64,000 nt of DNA from Smallanthus sonchifolius (lineage: Eukaryota > Streptophyta > Magnoliopsida > Asterales > Asteraceae): NCBI GenBank assembly GCA_023525975.1, contig CM042035.1:31897001-31961000 (forward strand), written 5' to 3'. Below the pieces are notes generated by a model that saw only the letters and a program-made list of their open reading frames with translations, did no database searches and was not told where the DNA came from. The position numbers and the translations under genes were made by a program. Below, one piece after another: positions 21,749-33,601 of the stretch (positions are counted from its first letter, which is position 1; each line of letters opens with the position of its first letter).

Positions 21749-24700
21749 TTATTCGGGATTGATCATACCAATCATTTTAATTAGGAATTCAAACCTGGTA
21801 CGATCAAATGCCTTGGTAAACAAATCAGCAAAATTATCGTCAGTGTGTACCTTGACCAGCTCAATCAACCTTTTCTCTGCACAATCACGAATAAAATGAT
21901 ATCGAATCTCAATGTGCTTAGTTTTACTATGTTTAACAGGATTATTAGTTATGGACATAGTAGCATTATTATCAATAAGCATAGGGGTTCTTGTGAAATT
22001 CAAACCATAATCTCTCAATTGCTGTTGTATCCACAGGATCTGTGAACAACAACGTGCAGCAGCGATGTATTCTGCTTCGCATGTAGAAATGGAGACTGTG
22101 GTTTGCTTTTTGCATTGCCAGGACACAAGTCGATTACCTAAGAACTGGCAACCACCTGTTGTAGATTTCCTATCCAAACAACAACCTCCAAAATCAGAAT
22201 CAGTATAGACATTGAAATCAAAGTTAGAACCATGAGGATACCATAGCCCCAATCTTTGTTTTCCTTTCAAATATTGAAAGATTCTTTTCACAGCAATTAA
22301 GTGAGATTCTTTTGGCTTTGCCTGGAATCTGGAACAGATGCACACGGCGAACATTATATCCGGCCTTGAAGCGGTTAAGTACATGAGGGATCCAATCATA
22401 GCTCTGTAAAGTCGACAATCCACATCTTTTCCATCCGAGTCTGAATTCAACTTATGATTGACCGGAATTGGAGTATCATATGGGGTACAGTCCTCCATCT
22501 TGAACCGGCTCAAGATGTCTTTGACATACTTGGACTGATGAATAAAGAAACCATCTTCCTTTTGATTAACATGCAAACCTAAGAAAAATGATAACTCTCC
22601 CATAGCAGACATTTCAAACTTCGACTTCATTACACCCTCAAAATCTTTACATAACCCTTCGTTTGTTGAGCCGAAAATAATATCGTCCACATAAATTTAC
22701 ACCAGTAGGTAATCTCCCCCTGATTTCTTTATGAATAAGGTGGAGTCTATCTTTCCACGAACAAAGTCATTTGCCAAAAGATGTGTGGATAATGTTTCAT
22801 ACCACGCACGAGGAGCCTGATGAAGACCATAGAGGGCCTTATCAAGCTTGAAAACCATATTCGGATTCAGTGGATCTTCAAACCCCGGCGGCTATCCAAT
22901 TGTTGTCATTTAAAGCCATCTCAACATTCTTGGGTTCAACCTGCGAAATAAAGCAAGAATGTGAGCAATCATCAAGAACACTAGAATCTTTAATGCATGT
23001 ATACAAACAAGTATTGTCAACAAGAGAACGTGTTTTCACTCCATCCTGTAAATTTCCAATTATATTTGTCACCGGATGATCTTTGAGTTCCTTGATGGAT
23101 GCAACCTCAGGAACCGACAACACTTCAACTTGAGTAGATTCAGATTGATAAGAATAATCTTGATTAATAAGAATTTTTGATTCTAAATTTGTAGGAATCT
23201 CCCCCTGAGCCTGTGTCGAAGGTAATGGATCATCACCCAACAACGGATCAGCAGAAGAATCTTGAAAAATAGCATTATCCTCCTCACTCTCTGAATCTTG
23301 TGGACCTGAACAAGAAGCAACATTAGGATCGGGAGCAGAAGTAGATGGAATCGATGAATTTGGAATTGCATTTGGTAGAAATCCATTGTGCTGTGCATCT
23401 TGACAAGAATCATAAAGAACAGCAGCATCTTCAGTAGAAATATCAAAAGGGAAATGAAAAGACTTGAATAAATTTTCATAATCAAATGCCCAATCCGGAC
23501 TAATCGCCATTTGTGGTAAAGACCGATTTGAACAGTCAATATGGAACCATTCTTCAACTTGGCGCGTCTCTTTGTTATAAACCCTCTTGGTTGTTGAATT
23601 AGCCACATACCCCAGAAAAATCCCTTCAATAACCTTCGCACTGTATTTTGTTGGGACATCTCAAACTTTCAATAGGGTGCAAGGATTACCAAAAGGTAGT
23701 AAATAATCCAGATTTGGCTTTCGATTATTCAGCAAATCGTAGCAAGTCTTGTTATGTCACTTGACGGTCAAGACCCTGTTCAAAACATGACACGCAGTAT
23801 TCACAGCTTCAGCCCAAAAGGTAACTGGAAGCTCAGAATCTACAAGCATAGTGCGTGCCGTTTCAACTAGCGTCCTGTTCTTTCGCTCAGTAACATCGTT
23901 TTGTTGAGGAACATATGGCGCACTGAATTCATGATGAATTCCTTTTAGTAGACAGAATAAGCCCATTTTTCTGTTCTTAAATTCGCTGCCATTGTCACTC
24001 CTGATTCTTCTAACTTTCAAATTGAATAAATTCTCCAAACCTAGGATTAAGTATTGTACCAACTCAGTGGTTTCAGCTTTAGAGGAAAGAAACTTAACCC
24101 ATGAAAATCTGGAGTAATCATCAGTTACTATCAAGCAGTATGATTTTCCACCAATGCTCCTGATACTGATAGGACCGAACAAATCCATATGCAGCAGCTC
24201 CAAAGGAGTTACGATAGAATTCGTCGATTTAGATTTATGAGATTTCTTTCTTTGCTTCCCCTTCTTGCAAGGAATACAATCATCAGGAACTGAGAATTTC
24301 ATCTTTGGAATACCAAGAACCAGATCATTCCTAACAATGTAGTTCATCTTCCTATAGTTAATGTGAGCTAGCTTCCGGTGCCACAATATTGAATCAGATT
24401 CTGACGCCTTGGAGAGTAAACATGTTGGAATTGAATCCATTGTAATGGCGACACTCATGTCAAGGACATACGTGTCATTTCTCCTCGAAGCCTTCATAAG
24501 AATCCATTCATCAGGAATCACGAAGCCCGGTTTCAAAATATAGCATTCAGCATCGTTGAAATGGAACGAAAACTTCTTGTCACAAACTTGTGATACACTT
24601 AAAAGATTGTGTTCCAGCTGCTCAACATAATTCACCTTCTCAAATTTTACTTTGTCATTCTTTAACGTACCCTGTCCAGTTATGTACCCACCTTTATTAC

Positions 24701-24836
24701 CCGCAAAAGTGACATAACCTCCATCAATTTGTTTTACATCCTCAAGCAATCTAACATTCCCTGTCATATGTCGAGAGCAACCACTATCCACATACCATGT
24801 ATTGTTGATAGTCATCCTTGGTTGTCCCTACATAAA
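21749..24836 (-). pseudogene. Element C pol
   Basis: Reading leftward: protease WYVDSGCS (near 24790), integrase zinc-binding region and core with D, D and E intact (D in MDLFGP, RSDNG, E in TERKNR; 24500-23880), then a linker rich in Ser, Asp and Glu. RT is severely cut: a deletion at about 22893 fuses the sequence before the first RT motif directly to the segment PPGFEDP, removing about 125 residues of fingers and palm. The later RT with YVDD (near 22695, preceded by a TAA) and the whole RNase H (TDSDFGG, STCEAEY) remain. Other stops are TGA at the codon ending 23757 and TGA 23661-23663; the second is shared with element B. Confidence 0.9.
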
Positions 24837-24845
24837 CAATGGGAA

Positions 24846-27800
24846 TCAGTTAGAAATAGGAACCCAAGCCATCGTGGTCTTGGGTCGTCCAGATTGATCA
24901 AAATAAACAACTTCTTGTAATTTACAATCAATCTTATCATTCACTTTTGGAACAGAAGTTTGACAATTAGACTTTTTCAAAGAAGATCCATTTTTATTAT
25001 TTTGAAAAACATTATTTGATATTTTATTGTCAGATTCGGATGTTTCCAAAAAAAATTTCAATTTTTTGTTTCTTCTTCTCCTTTGAGGTCTAGACAATTT
25101 AACATCCTGCTGAGAATCTTTTGAAATTCCAACATTAGGAATCTCAAGTTTCTCTTTGCATACAAAAGATTTAGAATTCAATTTATCCTGTTGTTTAAAT
25201 CCAGAGGATTTAACAAAAGATCGACCAGGCATATTTTTCTCCAAACTAGAAGACGACATTCCTTCATTTTTCCTTTTCAGAATCTTCACCACTTTTGGTT
25301 GTGAAGGAGCAGTCTTCATTTTACCCTGGTTCTTGTAAGGAAAATTGATCAGAATGTGACCAGCCTCGTTGCAATGAAAACACACTCTTCTTTCATGATA
25401 AGTTCTTAAATAAGGAGTTTTCTTTGAATTTGAGGATCCATCAGAGGAATAAGCTTCAGAGAAATGTCCAGAACAGTTTATCGGCTTCTTTGGAACATAA
25501 GCATGTGTTGGTACCTTTGAAGAATGCACTTTTTGATAACCAGCCGCAACAAAACCACTCGACTGTAAGATTGGAGAAAGCTTAGGAATAACAACCTTCA
25601 CCTCATCAGGTTCAGTCAAAATACATCTATCACGGGTAACAACTTTTGCAACAGTTGGTTCATCAAGTTTTACCTCTTTTGGAATACCTTCCACCTTCTT
25701 CTCATCAAATTCCTCATCTTCAGAATCAGACTCATATACCATATCCTCCCCAGTTACCAGATTCACCTTTAACACAGTCTTTGGATCTATCTCCTCTTCA
25801 TGTATGATTTCAGGTTCCACCACATAATTTGCATTGAACGGTGGAGGAATAAATCCAATTCCAGCAACACGCTTAGTAGGATCAGCATTTGAGTTAAAAT
25901 AATCCAAAACAACCGAAGAATTCTCAAATTTTTCCATCTTTCTATGAAGTTTGATAACTTCAGATTCTTTGTCAGATATTTCTTTATTCTTTTGAGAAAA
26001 AACTTCATTACGTTTTTCTATCTCAGCATAAGCCATATCTAGATGATAACCTTGCTCTTTATATTTCAACCCCAGAGAATTTATGTCTCTTTTCAAAGAC
26101 TCAATTCTATCGATGCACAATTTATCATTATCTTTCCGTTTCTGATTAACAGTATGCATCGATTTCATATCACAAATCAAGTTTGTGTTATCATCCATGA
26201 CCTTTTGTAATTTATCTTTAACAGAAATGCAGTTAGAACAGAAAATATGACAAACAGAGTCTTTTACCTTAGACGGATCAGACATGTCTGCCATGAATAC
26301 TTTGGCAATGGGAATATTTTCTGAATCAGCACTATCAGAAGCATTTTGAGTAAGAACAATATCCTCCTCAGCAACACCTGATGCATCATCAGAATCAATA
26401 TTATGCATTTGTTCTACTTTCTCATCAATGCTTGGAACACTGTCACCATCACAAGAATCATCACTAGAACTTTCATCATCAGTCGACTCCTCTGGTTTTT
26501 CAGAATGAATTTATGCTACAAAAGCCTGACTCACAGCACCCACCGAGTCTTCCAGATGAATGCCCCAGTCATAGTTTTTGTCGTTCTGAGCAACCAATGC
26601 CGATGAAGCAGATGCATGATTTGTATTACCAGATGAACCATGTGACTGATTCCTATTATGCTGAAAATTAGGTTGCTTCTTTTGAGAATCAAACTCGACC
26701 TTTGGCTTCACACATTCCTTAGCAAAGTGACCATATTCTTGACAATTGTAACACCGAACTTTGCTTTTATCAAAACCATGCGAGATCGACTATTTGAGGT
26801 AATATATTTTCTGCCAGTTTTCCTCAAGAAATCTTTAGCTTGACGCATTAACATTGCCATATTCCATTGGATATTCATTTCTTCCAGATCAACAGGGTCA
26901 ATCTGTCTGAAATCTTCTTCTATAACCTCATGATCATGTATTTTACCTCCAATAAAATTATCATATGATGCCATGAATGAGGAAAACATAGCAAGATAAT
27001 CATCAGCAACCTTCTGATTCAAATGAAATCCAGATGAAGTAGAAGCTGTAGTCGCAGAAAATCCAGAATGGATTGAATGACAGAATGAATCGGAACTCCA
27101 GAACACTGATCATTTGAAGAATCTTGAGCATCGCCAGAAAAGAATGCCACTCCAGTACCAGTTTTACCAGTAGATTTGGAAAAATACATTGAGGGATCCT
27201 GGATATGCTCCAAGTTAGTCTCTTTCTTCTTCATATTCATGTCATGCGACTGAATCTTCCCTAGAACTTCTTCAAGAGACATGATTTTGTACTTAATATT
27301 CTCTTTGATTAAAACCGTGTACACATCAAATTTTGATGGTAAAGCCACCAAGAATTTATCATTGATTTCCTCAATTTCATACACCACAGACGCACTTGCC
27401 AGTTCACTAAGAAGATGATAGAATCTTGTAGCAAGATCATCCAAGGATTCGTTTTGAAAATGTTTAAAGACCAAGAACTGCTTCTTTAATAGCTCCTTTC
27501 TACTCTTCTTCACATCCAACCTTCCTTCACACCTTTTCTGTAATGCTTCCCACAGTTGTTGAGAAGACTTGAACTATTTGAAACTGTGATATATTTCCTT
27601 CAGAAGAGACATCGAAATACTAGCCATCACTTTCTTTTCCCTGTCAAATAGCAACTTCTCTTCAGTCATTAACGCTGACACCGGCTTTAGAACATTATCC
27701 TGTCCTATCCACGAATAAGTCGGATGCGTATATCCTTCTAAAATCGGAATCCATAGACTGGTATCGGTAAAAGATACGAACTGATCGAACCGATCTTTCC

Positions 27801-27903
27801 AATTTGAGTAATCAGCAAGATTCAACAACTTCGGAGGTTTTTGAGATGTACCGATCTCATTGTCATAATTGAACATATTAGTTACTTGAACCATATTTGC
27901 CAT
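24846..27903 (-). pseudogene. Element C gag
   Basis: Starts at reverse-strand ATG 27903. It has the same layout as B's gag: N-terminal gag domain, first zinc knuckle (about 26710-26755), coiled coil, second knuckle, basic tail, TGA at 24846-24848. Lesions are TAG 27574-27576, frameshifts near 27075 and 26775 (the second puts the first zinc knuckle out of frame), and TAA 26511-26513. The second knuckle reads CFHCNEAGHILINF, with the final Cys replaced by Phe. Both of B's extra-sequence hallmarks are present, so the two copies are close relatives. Confidence 0.9.
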
Positions 27904-28435
27904 TTTTCCTTAAAAATTTTCCAAGTGTTGAACTCCATTTACCCTTAGGCGAAGATAATAAGTTCGCCTCTGATACACCCAAGCGAACTTAATAAGTTCA
28001 CTTAAACCAGAAACTTGAAATCTGCTTAAGTTCGCTTAAAAATAAGTTCACTTAATCCTGTGAGAAGCGAACTTGACAAGTTCGCCTGCTAAGTTCGCCT
28101 ACACACAAATCAGCAAGTTCGCTTGCAGTAACAGAATCAAGATCAAGAACACTTCAGACCAAATTCGCGAACCAGAAACATACGGAAATCATCATTAATC
28201 ACTGATTTGAAGGAATTAATCAAAATTGGACTGTAGGATTGTATAATTTGTCAAATAGAAGCTTTCTATCGGATCAATTTCGTCAAAATCCTCTTCAAAA
28301 ACACCAAATCAGATCAACATCAGTCTTGAAAACTCCATGGAAATGAAAAACTTAAAAATTACGAATTTCATGTCAATTTGCATATAAAACTGTCTAGAAT
28401 CAACAAGAATCACGAGCATTTGCTCTGATACCACT
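27904..28435 (-). other. Element C leader and primer-binding site
   Basis: The leader carries CGAACTT half-palindromes (27945-28130) as in element B. The PBS is the reverse complement GCTCTGATACCA at 28422-28433, a perfect match to initiator Met-tRNA. Confidence 0.88.
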
Positions 28436-28905
28436 TGTAGGTCCTCATGGCGCTTCTACGGATCGATCTCGTGATAAGACGTGACGTTAACTCGGAGTGC
28501 GGAATCCAACGAATCAACGTTTATATGCATAAAAGACAATGTAGACAATCACGTAAATAACCTTCATAATTGTATTCCAAATCACAGTAGAGTTTACAGA
28601 CTCAATCAGACTCTGTTCTATCTATTTTTTTCGACTGACTCTGTAAACATAAATATATAGACATCTGACCTGCTATAAGAGAACTTATTAAGTTCGCCTC
28701 TAACAGACTAAGCGAACTTAACAAGTTCGCCTTAGATAGACTTAAGCAAACTTATTAAGTTCGCCTCTGTTAGACCAGGCGAACTTAACAAGTTCGCCTC
28801 TAGGTAAACTTGCATAAACACTTAGTGACTTTTACATAACAAAAACATAAAGACATAAGATCTAAACTATTACAAGCTTTTGTCATTACAAACTATGTCC
28901 TAACA
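28436..28905 (-). repeat. Element C 5' LTR
   Basis: 470 bp, identical in length to 2728-3197 with about nine differences. It is followed by target duplication GATTG (28906-28910) and then by element A coding sequence. Confidence 0.93.
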
Positions 28906-28910
28906 GATTG

Positions 28911-30297
28911 CACCTTTCAAACCATATAGATCCAAACCATATTCTAAACCCGACACTCACAGGGTCAATGCAGTGGAAGATGACGAGGAAGAAGAAGAAT
29001 ATCCTAAGTTATCTGAATATTGTTTTTCACTTGATACAACTGGTTTGTTATATGCCATGCAGGATCTTAGAGATAAAGCTAGGTGGCCCCGCAAATTCTA
29101 AAAGACTACTGGGGACAAAGACAAATCCAAATGGTGTGCCTTCCATGAAGATTCCGGATACAACACTCAGGATTGCATTGCCCTATGTAAAGAGAGAAGC
29201 TATCTCCTGAGCAAGGGATATCTTAAGGAATTTCTAGGCAAAGGAAAGAAGCAAGTCAGGGATCATGAAAAAATTCCACAAAGAGCCAAATCTCCTCCGC
29301 CCAATGCTAAGGTAACAGGTTTTATTTCTAGTGGTTCTTACATTTGTGGTACTTCTTATTCTGCAGCTAAGAGAAATGCCAAAGAAGCCAAAACAGAGAA
29401 AGGTGACAGACCAGTCAGAACTTCCAGTTTAACAGAAGAGAAGGTAATCTCCTTCAACAAAGATGACAGGGATAACGTGCAAGATCCTCATCATGATGGC
29501 CTGGTGATCACCCTATATGTTGCGAATCACTTCATTCGAAGGATACTGATCGATGGAGGAAGCTCAGTGAACATAATTATGCACGATGTCTTGAAAAGGA
29601 TGGGGATCCCGGATTCCAAAGTCATCTCCAAGTCTGCAGTACTAGTGGGATTCAGCGGAGAAGTCAAAAACACAGTCGAAGAGATAAAGCTTCCGATATA
29701 TATCGAAGGGGTAAACACTATACAAAAATTTTGCATAATCGATTCTTTGTCTTGTTACAATATTATATTAAGGAGACCCTAGATACACGACATGAAAGCG
29801 GTACCCTCGACTTACAACCAATGTGTCAAGATGCCAACTTCTTGGGGAGTAGTTAAGATCAAGTGCGATCAGCAAGATGCAAAGGATTGTTACACTACTT
29901 CAATGAAAGCTTCGGCAAAAACCAGACAAGCAAGGAAATTAAAGAAACAAGCTCGAGACGTCCTAGAAGCCAAGGAACAGGATGTCATGGAGTTATCCCT
30001 AAGTCTAGAGGATCCTGACGTCAAGGTGCTTATTGGAACCAATATCCCCAAGGATATTGAGCAAAGCCTTACAAGATTACTAAAGAGCAGAATTTCAACT
30101 TTTGCTTGGAAGCATGAGGACATGACAGGTATTTCAAAAAATGTTATTACACATAAATGGGGACTTGATAACAGTTTAAGGCCTATACACCAAAAAAGAA
30201 GAAAGTTCGCTGTAGAAAGAAATACGGTCATCCAAGAAGAAGTCGAGAGCCTACTGAAAGCAGGAATGATATGGGAAGTAAAATTCCCAAGGTGGTT
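28911..30297 (+). pseudogene. Element A gag end, protease and start of RT
   Basis: Resumes the gag frame left at 2722. The gag tail includes a Cys/His segment WCAFHEDSGYNTQDC (about 29130-29180). The protease core (29477-29782) has the active site ILIDGGSS, a variant of D-T/S-G seen in Tat elements, and ends in an in-frame TAG (29780-29782). The protease-RT linker and RT N-terminus (29792-30297) follow in the same frame, ending with EEVESLLKAGMIWEV, just before element D. Protease would process the polyprotein in the particle. Confidence 0.85.
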
Positions 30298-30838
30298 TGT
30301 TGATGCACTTTCCTGTGACAACACTCTGGATAGAGTCTTAGTTTGTATTTCTAATGTCTGTAATTTGTCTTTGTATGTAAGAGTCGTTATGTAATAGTTT
30401 ATCGAGTTGTATTTACTTTTACATAGTGTATGTTGCATTTCTTCCAAGTGTTTTGCGCACTTACATGTGCGCAGGAGAAAGCTCCTGCGTACTTAGCAAG
30501 TACGCAGAAAGACCCATGCGTACTTGCTAAGTACGAAAGAGCATTTGGTCCTGCGCACTTGCTAAGTGCGCAGGCATCAGGTCTCTATAAATAGGTTTGG
30601 TTCACAGAGGATAAGTACGCAGAACTCATATCTTAGACGAACTCAGTTTGTTAAGTACGCAATTTGTATTATCTCTGTAACAGTCGAGTGTTTATAATAG
30701 AAAGAGCTTTTATTGTGACTCTCGTGTTGGTTTACTTTGTTTTAGTTAGACTCTCCGCCTAGTCACGGGTATTCCGCACCCGGTCCGACTAGTAGACCAC
30801 TTGCATGCAACGATCCGACACACACGAAGGGACCTACA
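30298..30838 (+). repeat. Element D 5' LTR
   Basis: TGTTGATG...GACCTACA, 541 bp. Palindromes of type GCGTACTT-NNN-AAGTACGC and GCGCACTT-NNN-AAGTGCGC lie at 30454-30573, just before the TATA box TATAAATA (30586-30593). The last eight bases match the ends of the B LTRs. Confidence 0.92.
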
Positions 30839-30840
30839 AG

Positions 30841-30852
30841 TGGTATCAGAGC
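30841..30852 (+). other. Element D primer-binding site
   Basis: TGGTATCAGAGC two bases after the LTR, the initiator Met-tRNA complement. Confidence 0.92.
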
Positions 30853-31422
30853 ATTGCTCTTGAATTCGAGTGTTGTAAGTGAGTTTGGAGACGTTTTTAC
30901 TGAGTTTTACAAGCAAAAAGAGGTATTTTTGTTGATTTTTGTGATAAAAAAGGGGTAGCTCTTGAGCACTTTTTTAGAAGCAAAAATCTCTCAAAAAAAA
31001 ACCAATTTTTGTTGTGTATTTGAGCATCAAAGGTTAGTTAGAAACAAGTTTCTGACCCTTTGGCTTAGTTGCATTAATCATCAGACCAATTTTTACCATC
31101 TCCGGCGATTTTCAGGTCACCGGAAAAGGTTGGTGAGAGTTGCTGAAAAGGTATCCTGCGTACTTACCATTTTTGGCAAAAAGTACAGTCTTCTGCGTAC
31201 TTACTAAATACGCAAGAGTTATCTTCGGCGTACTTACAAGTGCGCAAGACTGAACTTGTGCGAACTTAAGTTATATCCTGCGTATTTAATCATTTCCTCC
31301 TGCGTACTTACAAGTACGCAAGAGCAAGTCTTAAATACGCAAGACTATTTCTCAAGTGTGCAAGGCCAATCCCAAGTGCGCAACTGTGTCTGATTTTTCT
31401 GAATTTTGACTAAGTGTTCACT
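30853..31422 (+). other. Element D leader
   Basis: Untranslated leader. At 31155-31385 it holds repeated GCGTACTT, AAGTACGC and AAGTGCGC sites, parallel to the CGAACTT sites in the leaders of B and C. Small ORFs here lack support. Confidence 0.75.
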
Positions 31423-32838
31423 ATGTCGAACCTTCAGAATCTTGGAAACATGTTAAACTATGATAATGAGATCGGTACACCTCAGAAACCACCTAAGTTG
31501 CTAAACGTAAACGATTATTCCAATTGGAAGGCACGTTTCGAGCACTACATTTCGTATACCGACTCATCACTATGGATACCAATCCTTGAGGGATATAAGC
31601 ATCCCACACACAATTATCTTGATGATGAATTGCCCAAGCCTATCTCTAAGCTTTCTGACAAAGAAAAGAAAGCTTATGATCGAGAAAAGAAGGCACTTGG
31701 CTCGATCACTATGGCGTTAACTCGGGAATTGTTCCACAGTTTCCGAGGGTATGACAATTCTAAGGATCTCTGGAAAGCCTTACAGAAGTGATTCGAAGGA
31801 AATAGTGACATCAAGAAGAGTAAGCGGGATCTTCTCAGGAAGCAGTATGAGTGCTTCAGATTCTTTGAGAACGAATCTTTAGATGACTTCATCTCTAGGT
31901 TCTATCATTTACAGACTGAGTTGAATGCTTTTGACCTCAAGTATCCGGATGAAGAGATGGTGGAAAAGTTTTTGGATGCTTTACCACCCAAATTTGAGAT
32001 GTACACAACCCTGATGAGGGAAAATCCTAAGTTCTATGAGCTGATAGTTGAAGAGGCAATAGGAAAGGTTCAAGCTCATGACATGAACCTAAGAAGAAAG
32101 GAGAGCTCTGGAAGACCCCAAATACAAGACCCTTCTATGTATCACGGGACGACTTCCACATCCAAGTCATCGGGCTCTGGAATTGCCCTATTCACTGGAA
32201 ATCCTACTGAAGAAGACCACTTAACTGGGTGTGGTGGTCATGTTTGCTATGCTTCAGGATCAGGGTTGGGGTCTCATCATCAAAATACCTCAAGAACTCC
32301 TCATGCTACGTCCTCAGCTAACAACTCAGCTATAGCCAGAATAGCTGAAGATCATGTAGCATTATTCTCATCTTGTATGCTTGCATATGAAAATTTCATA
32401 GGTAGCAAGCTTACTGATCCAGAGACGATTGAAGAAGATTTTAATCAAGTGGATCCTGATGACATGGAGGACATGGATATTCAATGGAATATGGCCATGT
32501 TATTGAGGAGAGCCAAACGTTTCCTGAACAGAACAGGAAGAAAGTTTATTGGCGGGCATCCTAATGCCAAGGTCGGGTTTAACAAATCTAAGGCCAAATG
32601 CTACAAGTGTCTGAACTATGGACACTTTGCTCGTGAGTGTCAGAAAGACACAGCACCTGCCTCTGGTTTTACCCGACCCAGCCAAGGAAACAGCCATGGC
32701 CAAAACAATCCAAACCACCACAATCAAAGCCAAGGTGGAACGTCCAATGCACTGGTAGCCCAACAGGATGAAAGCTTTGACTGGGGTGTTCATCTTGAGG
32801 ATGCCATCATCGCACAAACACAGTACCAAAAGAACTGA
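31423..32838 (+). pseudogene. Element D gag with a single internal stop
   Basis: ATG 31423 to TGA 32836-32838, 472 codons in one frame. A single TGA (31789-31791) replaces the codon that B has as CGG or AGG-type Arg in LQKRCEG. The N-terminal gag domain is closely related to B and C (MLNYDNEIGTPQKPPKLL). A complete zinc knuckle CYKCLNYGHFAREC (about 32599-32640) is followed by a Gln/Asn/His-rich stretch and the segment DESFDWGVHLED, also found in B. Unlike B and C it stops before the second knuckle. With such a young LTR pair, the single stop could be recent or be carried by the parental copy. Confidence 0.9.
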
Positions 32839-32846
32839 TCAGAATC

Positions 32847-33020
32847 TTTGATGAAGTCTGCTTCATCAACTTTTCTGTGAAAGATCTGGAGGTACTAGCG
32901 GAACGCTACTGTGTCCACACGGACGAATGGACGAAGCTCCTTGCTTCTAAATATGACAAGGTGATTAAGTTATGCCTTGATTACAAGAAGAAGATGGAAT
33001 CTAAGGAACCAGTGTTGTGA
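32847..33020 (+). pseudogene. Remnant of third-ORF C-terminus in element D
   Basis: A 58-codon open stretch in another frame than gag, ending TGA 33018-33020. It aligns by eye with the last part of the third ORF of B (around 18140-18270). The shared pattern is INFS-x-KD, x3-4, L, about 7 residues, TDEW, then Y-x-x-V-I/L-x-x-C-x-x-Y. It therefore marks where the internal deletion that created D ended. It need not be translated. Confidence 0.65.
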
Positions 33021-33079
33021 AGACTGAAGATTTAAGACTGAAGACGATGAAGATCCCGAGCTGTTGTCAAGGGGGAGTT

Positions 33080-33601
33080 TGTTGATGCACTTTCCTGTGA
33101 CAACACTCTGGATAGAGTCTTAGTTTGTATTTCTAATGTCTGTAATTTGTCTTTGTATGTAAGAGTCGTTATGTAATAGTTTATCGAGTTGTATTTACTT
33201 TTACATAGTGTATGTTGCATTTCTTCCAAGTGTTTTGCGCACTTACATGTGCGCAGGAGAAAGCTCCTGCGTACTTAGCAAGTACGCAGAAAGACCCATG
33301 CGTACTTGCTAAGTACGCAAGAGCATTTGGTCATGCGCACTTGCTAAGTGCGCAGGCATCAGGTCTCTATAAATAGGTTTGGTTCACAGAGGATAAGTAC
33401 GCAGAACTCATATCATAGACGAACTCAGTTTGTTAAGTACGCAATTTGTATTATCTCTGTAACCGTCGAGTGTTTATAATAGAAAGAGCTTTTATTGTGA
33501 CTCTCGTGTTGGTTTACTTTGTTTTAGTTAGACTCTCCGCCTAGTCACGGGTATTCCGCACCCGGTCCGACTAGTAGACCACTTGCATGCAACGATCCGA
33601 C
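33080..33601 (+). repeat. Element D 3' LTR, right end eroded
   Basis: 522 bp matching the first 522 bp of the 5' LTR. The final 19 bases ending CCTACA are gone and element A coding follows directly. Its polypurine tract is at 33069-33079. A few codons of element A are also missing at the junction, so a small deletion spanned the boundary and removed any clear target duplication. Confidence 0.9.

Larger units (their letters stand above)
2728..28905 (-). mobile_element. Element C: SIRE-type Ty1/copia retrotransposon interrupted by B
   Basis: Reverse-strand element bounded by two 470-bp LTRs that differ at about nine positions (1.9%) by my alignment. Removing B and its duplicated target leaves about 13.4 kb. 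In transcription order it has the 5' LTR (28436-28905), PBS, leader, gag (24846-27903), pol (21749-24836), a 2.3-kb spacer, a third ORF in three pieces, the polypurine tract and the 3' LTR (2728-3197). Gag, pol and third ORF match element B closely. RT has lost its N-terminal half and gag is frameshifted, so it is not autonomous. Confidence 0.92.
30298..33601 (+). mobile_element. Element D: gag-only (TR-GAG-type) non-autonomous copia element
   Basis: 3.3 kb with a 541-bp 5' LTR, PBS, leader, one gag ORF, a short tail and polypurine tract, and a 3' LTR lacking its last 19 bases. The LTRs differ at only four of 522 shared positions (0.8%), making it the youngest pair here. There is no protease, integrase, RT or RNase H, so it depends on another element's pol. 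The gag is of SIRE type and the tail resembles the end of the SIRE third ORF, so it probably arose from a full SIRE-type element by one large internal deletion. It sits in the RT of element A. Confidence 0.9.

Noticed and set aside
2728..28905. A single 26-kb giant retrotransposon
   Set aside because: LTR pairs, opposite orientation and the perfect ATTTA duplication show one 13.4-kb element containing another of 12.7 kb.
30962..31207. Upstream ORF in the leader of D
   Set aside because: It starts at TTG in a leader rich in palindromes and has no counterpart in B or C.
33587..33601. RT of element A starting with an ATG-like start at 33587
   Set aside because: The first codons lie in D's 3' LTR; the real coding sequence begins at the junction and continues from 30297.
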